A stretch of DNA of 64,000 nt from CAYLPJ01 sp964385465 (GTDB lineage: Bacteria > Planctomycetota > Phycisphaerae > SM23-33): positions 9,821 through 73,820 of the forward strand of contig CAYLPJ010000031.1 in assembly GCA_964385465.1 (NCBI GenBank). The letters are read 5' to 3'. The notes under the pieces are model-generated. The model saw only the letters and a list, made by a program, of their open reading frames with translations, was not told the origin of the DNA and did not search any database. Positions 42,051-56,034 of the stretch are shown one piece after another (within the stretch, counting starts at the first letter, position 1; every line of letters starts with the position of its first letter). Made by a program: the position numbers and the translations under genes.

Positions 42051-43643
42051 ATGGCGTCCGACAATTCGGTGATGACGGTGGCAGGCCGCTCCGACAGCGC
42101 CGCCGCCGAGAAACATGCCAAGGAACTCGAGGCCCTGTACCGTATCAGCGACGTGCTCGGCCAGGGCAAGCAGGAGCGGTCCACGCTCGCCGAGGTGCTG
42201 GACGTCCTCCATAACGACCTCGGCACGGGCTCGGAAACGGTCATGCTGGTCTCCCCCGACCGCAGCGAGCTGCTCGTCGAGGCCGGCCACAGCCTCTCGG
42301 ATCGCCAGCGGGAGTCCGTCCGGTACCGCATGGGCGAGGGGATCACCGGTCGCGTAGTCAAGACGGGCAAGCCCGCCATCGTGCCGAAGGTCTCCGAGGA
42401 GCCGGAGTTCCTCGACCGCCTGCGGCGCCGCAAGGAGGCCGACGACGCCGAGTACAGCTTCATCTGCGTGCCCATCGCCGTCGGCAAGGAGGTGGTCGGG
42501 GCTCTCAGCGTCGACCGCGTGTTCGACGCCGCCCACCCCCTCGAAGAGGACGTCCGGCTGCTGAGCATCGTCGCCAGCATGATCGCCCACGACATCCGCA
42601 CCCGCCGGCAATGGGCGGCCGAGCGGCAGGCGCTGGAGGAGGAGAACCTCCAGCTGCGCAGCCAGTTGGAAGACGCCTACCGCCCGGAGAACATCGTGGG
42701 CAACTCCCCGGCGATGCGGGCGGTGTACAGCGCGATTCACCAGGTTTCCGGCAGCGACACGACGGTGCTGATCCGCGGCGAGTCGGGCACGGGCAAGGAG
42801 CTGGTGGCCCACGCGATTCACTACTCGAGCCCGCGGGCGTCGAACGCGTTCGTGAAGGTCAACTGCGCGGCCCTGAACGAAAACCTGCTTGCCAGCGAGC
42901 TGTTCGGTCACGAGAAGGGCGCGTTCACCGGCGCGGTGCAGGCCCGCCAGGGGCGGATCGAGGAGGCCGACGGGGGCACGCTGTTCCTCGACGAGATCGG
43001 CGAGTTCTCCCTGGCCACGCAGGTCAAGCTCCTGCGGTTCCTCCAGGAGCGGGAGTTCGAGCGGGTGGGCAGCAACAAGGTCCGCCGGGCGAACGTTCGC
43101 GTGGTGGTGGCGACCAACCGCGATCTGGAGGAGGCCGTCGAGGCCAACGAGTTCCGCCAGGACCTGTACTACCGCGTGAACGTCTTCCCGATCTTCCTGC
43201 CGCCGCTGCGGGACCGCAAGGACGACATCCTCCTGCTGGCGGACTTCTTCGTGGAACGCTACGCCGCCAGGCTCAAGAAGGACGTCCGCCGGATCACCAC
43301 GCCGGCGATCAACATGATGGTCGCCTACCACTGGCCGGGCAACGTCCGCGAGTTGGAGAACTGCATCGAGCGGGCCGTGCTGCTCAGCACCGACGGGGTG
43401 ATCCACGCCCACCACCTGCCCCCCACACTCCAGACCTCCGACGCCTCCGATACTGTCGGCGAGGGCACGCTGGCCGACCGTGTGGGCATGTTCGAGCGGG
43501 ACATCATCGTCGACGCCCTCAAGCGGACCAACGGGAACATCGCCGCCGCCGCCCGGGACCTCGGCTCGACCCCGCGGATCATCCGCTACAAGATCGACAA
43601 CCTCCACATCGACTACCGCCGCTACCGCCGCCGGGGCAACTGA
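42051..43643 (+). CDS. Sigma54-dependent activator with GAF, AAA+ and Fis-type HTH domains
   Basis: The 530-residue protein has a GAF sensory domain (about residues 28-185), an AAA+ domain with Walker A GESGTGKE (243-250), the sigma54-contact motif GAFTGA (290-295), Walker B TLFLDEIG, and a Fis-type HTH at the C-terminus (GNIAAAARDLGSTPRIIRY). The layout is that of NifA and related activators. It should open promoters bound by the sigma54 RNA polymerase after a small-molecule signal, perhaps nitrogen or redox status given its neighbours, but no nif genes are present here, so the NifA name is not used. The start has AAGAAGG nine bases upstream. A promoter lies at 41978-42006. Confidence 0.92.
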   Translation: MASDNSVMTVAGRSDSAAAEKHAKELEALYRISDVLGQGKQERSTLAEVLDVLHNDLGTGSETVMLVSPDRSELLVEAGHSLSDRQRESVRYRMGEGITGRVVKTGKPAIVPKVSEEPEFLDRLRRRKEADDAEYSFICVPIAVGKEVVGALSVDRVFDAAHPLEEDVRLLSIVASMIAHDIRTRRQWAAERQALEEENLQLRSQLEDAYRPENIVGNSPAMRAVYSAIHQVSGSDTTVLIRGESGTGKELVAHAIHYSSPRASNAFVKVNCAALNENLLASELFGHEKGAFTGAVQARQGRIEEADGGTLFLDEIGEFSLATQVKLLRFLQEREFERVGSNKVRRANVRVVVATNRDLEEAVEANEFRQDLYYRVNVFPIFLPPLRDRKDDILLLADFFVERYAARLKKDVRRITTPAINMMVAYHWPGNVRELENCIERAVLLSTDGVIHAHHLPPTLQTSDASDTVGEGTLADRVGMFERDIIVDALKRTNGNIAAAARDLGSTPRIIRYKIDNLHIDYRRYRRRGN

Positions 43644-43926
43644 CCGCGAGCGGTTTTCTTCCTTCCGCTTCGCTTACCCGGCTTTACAATATGACAAAGG
43701 GACACGGTCGAAGCTCGAGATCAAGTAGACCCAAGCAGCATGCCATGGCCCGCCGAAGGCCGATGTCGAGGACGCGGACGACCGGGGATGTGCTCGGGTA
43801 CGGCACCGACGAGGGGGAACTGCCTTCTGGGGCCATGCCGCTCTCGTAACGAACGCCGCCGAAGGACGAGCGTGCGGTCATTGGCGTCGGGCGGAGAGAT
43901 GACGGCAGGGCCGTTCGTTGGATTCG
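43644..43926. other. Intergenic region, no firm gene
   Basis: Between the activator stop and the promoter of the big glycosidase gene. A short hairpin ACCG-CGAG-CGGT followed by TTTTCTTCC begins at about 43643, a weak terminator. A 52-codon frame from ATG 43691 runs to TAA 43847-43849 and is basic at its start, but has no ribosome binding site, so it is not called. TACAAT sits directly before that ATG. Confidence 0.4.
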
Positions 43927-43956
43927 TTGCCCGGAACCGTCGGGGGTGGCTATACT
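43927..43956 (+). promoter_or_regulatory. Sigma70-like promoter of the large glycosidase
   Basis: TTGCCC (43927-43932), 18 bases and TATACT (43951-43956). The predicted start near 43963 gives a leader of about 31 bases with a GAGGAAAGG ribosome binding site before ATG 43994. Confidence 0.55.
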
Positions 43957-43993
43957 CGACCTCCGCAACGCCGCGACGAGGAAAGGTCCACGC

Positions 43994-46900
43994 ATGCATC
44001 CGTTCGCTGGAAAGTCGCTTTGTCTGCTCGTGACGGGGATCGCGCTGGCCGGCACGGCCATCGCCGACGACACGCCGGAGGTGGGCCTCAAACCCGTTCG
44101 CGGATTCGTGACCGCCGACGACGCGCTCGTGCTGGCCAAATCCGCCGGCGACGGCTTGCTGCTGCCGCAGGCGGCCCTGGCGCCGGGGCTGTACGCCTTC
44201 TCGGGCGAGTACCGCACGGAAGGCATCGGCCGGGGCGGGAAGTTCGCTATCGACGCCAAGACGCGGGACTGGAAAGACAGCCTCTCGGGCTACCAGTCGC
44301 ATCCCCCCGCGGCCTCGTGGGTGCCGACGCGCCTGTACTTCCGCGTGCGGACCGCCGGCGACGTCCAGATCCGCCTGGGCAACCTCCGCGGCGCCGAGCC
44401 GAGGGCCAAGGTCTTCCTGAGAAACGCGTCCGTCAAGCCCTTCGCCATGCCGGCCGGGACCAACTGGCTGGTCAACGGGGATTGGGCCGCCGGAACGCCG
44501 GGCGAGCTGCCCTCGCCGTGGGAATGGCGGGCCAAAGGCGACGTCCCGCCCGCGTGCGGACTGATCCCCAACGCGAGCTTCCGGACGGGCAAGCACGTGC
44601 TGCGGCTGGCGGGGGACGGCAGGACCGGGCCGGTGCTCTACGGTCCCGCCATGCCCCTGCCGGCAAGCGGGGAGATCGAGTTGACGGTCTGGGCCCGCGC
44701 AGCCGGCGAGGGCGACACATCGCTGACGCTGCACGTCGTCCGGTCCGACTGGGGCAGCCGCGTCGAGAAGCGCGTCAAACCGCTGGAGAGCTGGCGGAAG
44801 TTCTCCGCCCGCTGGAAGGTGGACGCGGGGGGCAAGCCGTGGTTCTTCGTCCGCCTGGACACCGCCGCCGACGGCGCGCCCGTCGAGGTCGCCGACGTCC
44901 GGGTGGTCTGGCACGGAGACCCGGCCAGCGACCCGGCCGCAAGGGCCGCCGCGGCCGCCGCCGAGACGCCCGCCCAGCGCTTCGCCCGCCTGGGCTTCCA
45001 GGGCGTCCCCGGCGCGAACCTGCTCTACAACCCGGACATGGAGCTCGGCGGCGTGGGGTTCTACTACGACTACTCCTGGCCGAAGAAGACCAGCGACTAC
45101 GCCGCCATCCGCGCCACCCGCCCGGTGGAATTCGTCGAGGGGCTGGGCGTGGACGGGGGAACCTGTGCCCACATCCGCAACGGGACGATCCGGGCGTACT
45201 GCTTCCCGGTCACCCGGGGCAAGACGTACACCGTCTCGGCGGATTTCCGGGCGCCGAAGGGCGTCGACAACGCCGACTGCCTGATCCTCTCCTTCGACCC
45301 GGAGTGGCAGGCGGCCCTGTGGACCAAGGCCGAGAACATCCCCGCCGACCGCTGGAGGCGGTACCACTGGACGTTCGAGTGGAAGAAGCGGAACGTCCAG
45401 AGCCGCGGATACGTCCGCTTCGGCAGCACAACCGGCGTGCTGGTGGATCGCATCCAGGTCGTCGAAGGAAAGCAGGCCGCCTACCAGGCCCCGCCGGTCA
45501 TGCTCGGGCTCGTCTTCGAGCGTTGGCCTTACTTCGTTCGCGGGCGCGACGAGCCCGTCTGCCGGCTGAAGATCGTCCCCGCCCCCGGCCGGACGGGCAC
45601 GGCGAAGGTCGAGGCGGTCTCCCGCGACGCGTGGGGGCGAACCGCATGGAAGCGCACGCTCGACGCGGCGCTGGACGCGCCCACCGTCCTGCCGCTGAAG
45701 CTGCCCGCCGACCGGCTGGGCGTCTTCCACGTGAGCCTCCGGGCGACCGTGGACGGGCAGGTCGCGGGGATCGGCATCAACCGCTACGCGATCCTGGACC
45801 CGCCCACGCTTCAGCGAACCGGCGCGACGCAGCCGGGGCTGTTCGGCATCTGCCAGGAGTCGTTCAACTTCCCCGTCTGGCTGTGCGAAGACCACGCGAG
45901 AATCCACACCGACCTCGGCGTGCGGCTGAACCGGTTCTTCGCATCGATCCCGCCGGACCTGCCCCGCCCCATCCCCGCGGCGTTCTTCGACGATCTGCTG
46001 GCCAAGTGCAAACCGTTCCGGGACGCCGGCATCGACGTGCTGCCGTGCATCGAGCCGGAGCCCGCGTCGGTCCGGCCGATCCGCGGGACGACGGCGATGC
46101 CGACCGACGAGCAGCTCCGCGACTTCGGCGCGTTCGTACGGGAGTACGTCGGCGGACTCGCCAACCAGGTCCGCCTGTGGGAGATCTTCAACGAGGCGAA
46201 CCTCTGGCGCGTCCGCAGCGGGCCCAACGCCGGCGAACGGACGATGCCCCCGGCGAAGTATCTCGCCTTCCAGAAGGTCGCCCACGAGGCGATCAAGGCC
46301 GTCGACCCGGACCTCCAGGTCTACGGCGGGGGGCTCAACAACGTCCCGGCCGAATGGATCGAGCGATGGATGTCGCTGGGCGCCGGGCGGTTCATGGACG
46401 CGATGTCCTTCCATCCGTACGGCTGGACCAACTTCTACCCCCGCGCGATGGAGCTCCGCGCACAGATGGAGCGCCACGGCTTCGACGGGCCGCTGGTCAA
46501 CTCCGAGAAATACTTCGGCTGCAACATCTTCCATGACCGGGCCGGCTACGAGGAGACCCGCCGCGGCTACTACCTGCCCCCGGAGAACGCCGGCGAGCTG
46601 CGCACCGCGGGACGATCGATCCGCCACTTCGTCTCCCACGTCGCCGCCGGGATGCCCTGCTGCCCGTTCAACCCGATCGGCACGCTCTTCCGCCGCGGCC
46701 CGGCCGGGGAACTGTTCCTGTACGACTTCTTCGGCGCCTACAACGCCGCCACGCGGTTCCTCGTCCCCGCCGGGCGGGGACGGATGCTTGACCTCGGCCC
46801 GTCGCTGACGGCGTTCGTGTTCCCCGAGGCCGACGCCGGGCCCCTGCTGGTGCTCTGGACGCCCCTGCCGGAGGTCGAGGCGTCCATGCGGGGGCTGCCC

Positions 46901-48013
46901 GACGACTACGCGGCCTACGACTTCATGGGCAACCGCCTGACCGCCGAGGCCGCGACCGAGGGCGTGCGGATCGCCAACGACCCCTCCTACGTCCGCTGCC
47001 CGGCCGGGACAACCGTCGAGGCCATCGCGGCCGCGCTGGGAAAGGCCGACGTCATCGGCCTCGGCGACCCGTTCCAGGTGGGCGTCGCACTGACCGGGCC
47101 GAAGCGCCTGACCGTGACCGTCACCAGTTGCCGCACTGGGACGCTCGACGGGACGGTGACGCTCAGCGAGCTGCCGTCCGGCTGGAAGCCCGTCAGGGCC
47201 GCCGCGGCCTTCCGCGGGCTGGCGGCCGGCAAGACGGTGAGGGTGCCCTTCGACTTCGAGGCGATCGACGCCCGCAGCCTTGGCCGCTACACGGTCAAGG
47301 CCGTCGTCGACAGCGGCGAGGAGTTCGTCGCCCGGCGGGCCGTCCTGCGCCCGCTGTTCGTGGGGCGCAGCGACAAGGTCCGCGCCGACGGCGAGCTCGG
47401 CGAATGGAACGATGCATCGTGGCTGGCGCTGGGGGACGATGCCCTTTCGAAGGACTTCAATCCGGACCTGCCCCGCAACGGGGCCGCGGACCTCTCGGCC
47501 CGGATGGCGATGGCGTGGTCGCCCGAGGCGTTCGCGGTGGCCGTCGAGGTCACCGACGACAAGCACGCCCCCAAGCCCTCCCCGCGGCTGGGCTGGGGCG
47601 GCGACTCGGTGCAGGTGTACTTCGACCAGGAGAACGACGCGACCCCCGACGCGGCCGCCGCCGGCGACGACGTGGAGTACATCGTCAGCCTCTCCGGGGG
47701 GCGGGCCCACGCCTGGCTGGCCAAAGGCGCCGAGGGCAACTACAAGGGCGAGGCCAACAAGACCGACGGCTTCCACGACGCCGACGTGAAGCTCGCCGTC
47801 GTACGCCGCGGGAGCAAGACGATCTACGAGATGGTCTTCCCCCGCCGGGACTGCCTTCCCGACACGTCCCTGGAGGCCGGCGGAAACTTCGGCTTCTCGC
47901 TGCTGATCAACGACAGCGACGGCGAGGGTCGGAAGATCGGCCTGACCCTCGCCCCCAAGGGCGGCGAACCGTACAACCGCCCGCACGAATACCGGGACGT
48001 CGTCCTGCGGTAA
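43994..48013 (+). CDS. Very large secreted TIM-barrel glycosidase with CBM9/DOMON-like end
   Basis: The 1339-residue protein has a signal peptide (LCLLVTGIALAGTAIA). Residues 60-310 and 350-510 are two carbohydrate-binding-like beta-sandwiches (YTVSADFRAPKGVDNAD, GYVRFGSTTGVLVDRIQVV). A TIM barrel at about 600-920 has the clan GH-A pair: acid/base E734 in WEIFNEANLW and nucleophile E838 in LVNSEKYFG, close to GH39/GH5-type enzymes. The end (about 1150-1339) is a CBM9/DOMON-like domain (VRADGELGEWNDASW, VQVYFDQENDATPDAA). Substrate unknown. GAGGAAAGG and a TATACT promoter support the start. It converges with gltD with 14 bases between stops. Confidence 0.8.
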   Translation: MHPFAGKSLCLLVTGIALAGTAIADDTPEVGLKPVRGFVTADDALVLAKSAGDGLLLPQAALAPGLYAFSGEYRTEGIGRGGKFAIDAKTRDWKDSLSGYQSHPPAASWVPTRLYFRVRTAGDVQIRLGNLRGAEPRAKVFLRNASVKPFAMPAGTNWLVNGDWAAGTPGELPSPWEWRAKGDVPPACGLIPNASFRTGKHVLRLAGDGRTGPVLYGPAMPLPASGEIELTVWARAAGEGDTSLTLHVVRSDWGSRVEKRVKPLESWRKFSARWKVDAGGKPWFFVRLDTAADGAPVEVADVRVVWHGDPASDPAARAAAAAAETPAQRFARLGFQGVPGANLLYNPDMELGGVGFYYDYSWPKKTSDYAAIRATRPVEFVEGLGVDGGTCAHIRNGTIRAYCFPVTRGKTYTVSADFRAPKGVDNADCLILSFDPEWQAALWTKAENIPADRWRRYHWTFEWKKRNVQSRGYVRFGSTTGVLVDRIQVVEGKQAAYQAPPVMLGLVFERWPYFVRGRDEPVCRLKIVPAPGRTGTAKVEAVSRDAWGRTAWKRTLDAALDAPTVLPLKLPADRLGVFHVSLRATVDGQVAGIGINRYAILDPPTLQRTGATQPGLFGICQESFNFPVWLCEDHARIHTDLGVRLNRFFASIPPDLPRPIPAAFFDDLLAKCKPFRDAGIDVLPCIEPEPASVRPIRGTTAMPTDEQLRDFGAFVREYVGGLANQVRLWEIFNEANLWRVRSGPNAGERTMPPAKYLAFQKVAHEAIKAVDPDLQVYGGGLNNVPAEWIERWMSLGAGRFMDAMSFHPYGWTNFYPRAMELRAQMERHGFDGPLVNSEKYFGCNIFHDRAGYEETRRGYYLPPENAGELRTAGRSIRHFVSHVAAGMPCCPFNPIGTLFRRGPAGELFLYDFFGAYNAATRFLVPAGRGRMLDLGPSLTAFVFPEADAGPLLVLWTPLPEVEASMRGLPDDYAAYDFMGNRLTAEAATEGVRIANDPSYVRCPAGTTVEAIAAALGKADVIGLGDPFQVGVALTGPKRLTVTVTSCRTGTLDGTVTLSELPSGWKPVRAAAAFRGLAAGKTVRVPFDFEAIDARSLGRYTVKAVVDSGEEFVARRAVLRPLFVGRSDKVRADGELGEWNDASWLALGDDALSKDFNPDLPRNGAADLSARMAMAWSPEAFAVAVEVTDDKHAPKPSPRLGWGGDSVQVYFDQENDATPDAAAAGDDVEYIVSLSGGRAHAWLAKGAEGNYKGEANKTDGFHDADVKLAVVRRGSKTIYEMVFPRRDCLPDTSLEAGGNFGFSLLINDSDGEGRKIGLTLAPKGGEPYNRPHEYRDVVLR

Positions 48014-48027
48014 GCCTGCGGCGCGGC

Positions 48028-49447
48028 CTACTCGCCGAGCCAGGCGTCAAGGTGCGCGGCGGTGCGTCGGCCGGCGTCGATGGCGCGGACGACGAGCGAG
48101 GCCCCCGCCACGGTGTCGCCGGCGGCGAAGACGCCCGCCCGCGTGGTCATGGCACGGGCGTCGGTGACGACGTTGCCGCGGTCGTCGAGTTCGGCGCCCA
48201 GGGCGTCCACCAGGCCGCGGTGGACGACGTGCACGAAGCCCATCGCCAGCAGCACCAGGTCCACCGGCATGGTGAACTCCGTGCCTGCCCGCTCGCTCAT
48301 CTCCCACCGGCCGTCAGGGCCCTTGCTCCAGTCCACCTCGATGCACCGCACGGCCGAGACGCGCTCGCCGGTGCCCTCGAAGGCCTTGGTCGCCACGGAC
48401 CAGCGCCGCTGGCAGCCCTCTTCCTGGCTGTCGGAGGTCCGGAGGATTCTCGGCCAGAGGGGCCAGGGCGTGTCGCCGGGCCTCTGGACCGGCGGAATGG
48501 GCAGGATCTCGAACTGGTGGACCTCCCGCGCGCCCTGGCGGTTGGCGGTGCCCACGCAGTCGCTGCCGGTGTCCCCCCCGCCGAGGACGAGGACGACCTT
48601 GTCCTTGGCGCTGATCCGGTCGATCCCGTCCGGCGGGATCTCGCCGGCGATCACGCGGTTCTGCTGGGTGAGGAAGTCCATCGCGAAGTGGATGCCCTCC
48701 AGCTCGCGCCCCTCGACGGGCAGGTCGCGCGGCTGGCCGGCGCCCATCGTCAGGCAGACCGCGTCGAAGATCCGATCGAGGTACCGCGGGGAGATGTCCT
48801 CGCCGACGTGCACGCCGGTCTGGAATTCCACGCCCTCGGCCCGGAGCTGCTCCAACCGGCGGTCGATGATCCCCTTGGACAGCTTGAAGTCCGGGATGCC
48901 GTACCGCAGCAGCCCGCCGGGGTACTCGCCCTTCTCGAAGACCGTCACGTCGTGGCCGGCGCGGGCGAGTTGCTGGGCGGCCGCCAGGCCCGCCGGCCCC
49001 GAGCCGATCACCGCCACCCGCTTGCCCGTCCGCTCCCGCGCCGGCCGCGGCCGGACCCATCCCTCGGCGAACGCCCGCTCGATCACCTGGTACTCGATGT
49101 GCTTGATGAGCACCGGGTCGTCGTTGATGTTCAGCGTGCAGGCGGCCTCGCACGGCGCGGGGCAGACGCGCCCGGTGATCTCGGGGAAGTTGTTGGTCGA
49201 GTGCAGGTTCGCGGCCGCCTCGCGCCACCGCCGGCGGTAGACGAGGTCGTTGAACTCGGGGATGCGGTTGACGACGGGGCAGCCTGCGCCGTGACAATAC
49301 GGGATGCCGCAGTCCATGCATCGTGCGGCCTGGCGATGGATGGCCTCGTCGCCCAGCGGCTCGACGAACTCCTCGAAGTCCGCAATGCGCTTCTGGGCGG
49401 GACGGTGCCCGATGTCCTCCCTGGCGTACTCGATGAACCCGGTCGGC

Positions 49448-49455
<8 letters not shown>
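48028..49455 (-). CDS. gltD: Glutamate synthase small subunit
   Basis: The 475-residue protein has N-terminal iron-sulfur motifs CMDCGIPYCHGAGCP and CPAPCEAAC, FAD- and NADPH-binding sites (VAVIGSGPAGLAAAQQLAR, VVLVLGGGDTGSDCVG) and the C-terminal end AAGDTVAGASLVVRAI. It delivers electrons from NADPH to GltB for making two glutamates from glutamine and 2-oxoglutarate. The ATG overlaps the gltB end by eight bases (gltB stop at 49448-49450), which points to translational coupling. The order gltB-gltD is classical. Confidence 0.96.
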
Positions 49456-54004
<4,549 letters not shown>

Positions 54005-54087
54005 AGAACCATTCCTTATACAACGGGTTGCCGTCGCGGCCGGGGGCACGGGTCAATGACGGTCCGGCCGCAACTCGTTAGCGCCGC

Positions 54088-54117
54088 ATTGTAACCTATC
54101 GAAAGGAAGTGAACCAA
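54088..54117 (-). promoter_or_regulatory. Sigma70-like promoter of gltBD
   Basis: On the minus strand, TTGGTT (54117-54112), 18 bases and TACAAT (54093-54088). The predicted start near 54081 leaves a leader of about 77 bases before the GTG. The rest of the gltB-htrA gap (54005-54329) holds the start of the HtrA gene and no other gene was seen. Confidence 0.6.
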
Positions 54118-54329
54118 TCGGTTTGGTGAATGAGGGGTATTAGCCTTCTTCATGCCTCTCGTCAGCCTGTTATCCTCGCGGCGCCGATAGGAATTCATGC
54201 CGGCCGAAGCAAACCCCGCAATGCCGGCTTGCGTAGAACATCTCGACTACGATATGGGAGAGGATACCGGATTCGTATCAGGCCGGGGGTCGGCACCGGC
54301 CCCAAGGACAGCAGAACAGGAGTACTTCG

Positions 54330-55856
54330 ATGCAGCGATACTGGAAGATCACGTCATGGGTGGCCGCCGGGGCGATCGTGCTGGCCGCGGTACTGTATTC
54401 GCCGGCGCTGGTGGACCGGACGGCCTACGCGCTGACAGCCGGACAGATGCGGGCCGCCCGCGACCAACTGGCCAAGATGAGCGAGCACGACCAGATGTCC
54501 GTCCTGTTCCGCACGGTGGCCAAGGCGGTCAAGCCGGCCGTGGTCGTGGTGCAGGTCAAGCAGAAGGTCGAGGCCGGCCCCCGCCCCGACATGGATGAGT
54601 TCTTCCGGCGGTTCTTCGGCGACCGCGTGCCGATGCCCCGCCGCCGCCGGGAGGCGCCCGAGACGCCCAGGCGCGAGTACTTCGCCCGCGGGCTGGGCAG
54701 CGGCGTCGTCGTCGACGCCGAGAAGGGCTACATCGTGACCAACTGGCACGTTGTCCGCAACGCCGACGAGGTCGAGGTCGTCCTCTGGGACAACCGCCAC
54801 CTCGAGGCCGAGTGGGTCCGCACCGACGCCGCGACCGACCTGGCCGTCATCAAGGTCAAGCCCGACGGGCTCGTCGACGTGCCTCTCGGCGACAGCGACG
54901 CCATGGAGGTCGGCCAGTGGGTGCTCGCCATCGGCGCCCCCGAGGGGCTGCCGCAGACCGTCACCGCGGGAATCATCTCCGCCAAGGGCCGGACCACTGG
55001 GCGCGGCGGCAGCTACCAGGACTTCCTCCAGACCGACGCGGCCATCAACCAGGGCAACTCCGGCGGCCCGCTGGTGAACATGCGGGGCGAGGTGATCGGG
55101 ATCAACACGGCGATTCTCTCGCGGACGGGCATGAACGCCGGCATCGGCTTCTCCGTGCCGTCGGCGATGGTCGAGAACATCATGAACCAGCTCATCGACA
55201 AGGGCAAGGTCATGCGGGGCTACCTCGGCGTGACCATCCAGAACGTTGACGAGGGCCTGGCCAAGAGCTTCGACCTGCCGGACATGGACGGGGCGCTGGT
55301 GACCAAGGTCGCCGAGGACAGCCCCGCCGCCAAGGCCGGGCTGAAGAACGGCGACTTCATCGTGAAGGTCGGCGACGACAAGGTCCGCAACGTCAACGAG
55401 CTCCGCAACGCCGTCGCCGGGATCCAGCCGGACGAGACCGAGCCCATCGTGGTCTACCGGGACGGCAAGAAGAAGACGCTGAAGGTCCGCTTCGACGAAC
55501 AGCCGGAAGACATGGCCGCCGCGTTCATCCAGGGCGAGGGGGACGGCATGGGCACGACGGCGAGCAGCCTGGGGATCAAGGTCGGCGCCCTGACCGACAA
55601 GCTGCGGGAGCAGTACGGCTACGAGGAAGAGCTGAAGGGCGTGCTGATCGTGGAGGTCACCCCCGGCTCGGACGCCGCCGACCGCGGCCTGCGCCCGGGG
55701 ATGCTCATCCTCGAGATCAACGGCAAGAAGGTGGCCTCGCCGTCGGACTTCCGCAAGCTGACCGGCGGCGACAAGGTCGCCAACGGCGTGCGGATGCTTG
55801 TCGGCGACCGCTCCGGCGGGCAGCGCTTCGTATTCGTGGCACCCGAGAAGGAATGA
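54330..55856 (+). CDS. HtrA/DegP-type serine protease with two PDZ domains
   Basis: The 508-residue protein has an N-terminal anchor or signal peptide (SWVAAGAIVLAAVLYSPALV), a trypsin-like domain with the triad His140 (TNWHVV), Asp170 (TDLAVIK) and Ser244 (GNSGGPLV), and two PDZ domains (MRGYLGVTIQNVDE, and VLIVEVTPGSDAADRGLRPG). It degrades or refolds misfolded proteins at the envelope. AGGAG is seven bases before the ATG. It converges with lepA, with an 18-bp palindrome between them. Several HtrA paralogues are usual in such genomes, so a degP or degQ name is not given. Confidence 0.95.
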   Translation: MQRYWKITSWVAAGAIVLAAVLYSPALVDRTAYALTAGQMRAARDQLAKMSEHDQMSVLFRTVAKAVKPAVVVVQVKQKVEAGPRPDMDEFFRRFFGDRVPMPRRRREAPETPRREYFARGLGSGVVVDAEKGYIVTNWHVVRNADEVEVVLWDNRHLEAEWVRTDAATDLAVIKVKPDGLVDVPLGDSDAMEVGQWVLAIGAPEGLPQTVTAGIISAKGRTTGRGGSYQDFLQTDAAINQGNSGGPLVNMRGEVIGINTAILSRTGMNAGIGFSVPSAMVENIMNQLIDKGKVMRGYLGVTIQNVDEGLAKSFDLPDMDGALVTKVAEDSPAAKAGLKNGDFIVKVGDDKVRNVNELRNAVAGIQPDETEPIVVYRDGKKKTLKVRFDEQPEDMAAAFIQGEGDGMGTTASSLGIKVGALTDKLREQYGYEEELKGVLIVEVTPGSDAADRGLRPGMLILEINGKKVASPSDFRKLTGGDKVANGVRMLVGDRSGGQRFVFVAPEKE

Positions 55857-55890
55857 CCGCGGCGGCAGCAAAGCGGGCTTGACGCATCGT

Positions 55891-55928
55891 CCCGGGCGGG
55901 GGCGCCGACCTCGGCGCCCCCGCCCGGG
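55891..55928. terminator. 18-bp perfect palindrome between htrA and lepA
   Basis: Left arm 55891-55908 and right arm 55911-55928 are perfect reverse complements with only two bases between them, all G or C but for two A-T pairs. It can serve as bidirectional terminator for the convergent htrA and lepA genes. No T run follows on either side. Confidence 0.75.
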
Positions 55929-56034
55929 ACGCGCGCCACGGACGCGCAGCGGTCAGGCTCCGCTTCCGTTCTGATGGCCTTCCCCCACTGCGCATCTCCT
56001 GAACCCCCGTATCGCTGGATGCTCCCGCCTCGGG

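Noticed and set aside
42051..43643. Naming the GAF/AAA+ activator as NifA
   Set aside because: The domain order fits NifA but also other activators, and no nitrogenase genes are here.
43691..43849. 52-codon frame starting with MTKGHGRSSRSSR
   Set aside because: No Shine-Dalgarno; overlaps a region without conserved motif; composition is not convincing.
43721..47986. A 1421-codon minus-strand frame opposite the large glycosidase
   Set aside because: Shadow frame with repetitive Gly/Arg/Val composition; the plus strand carries signal peptide and catalytic motifs.
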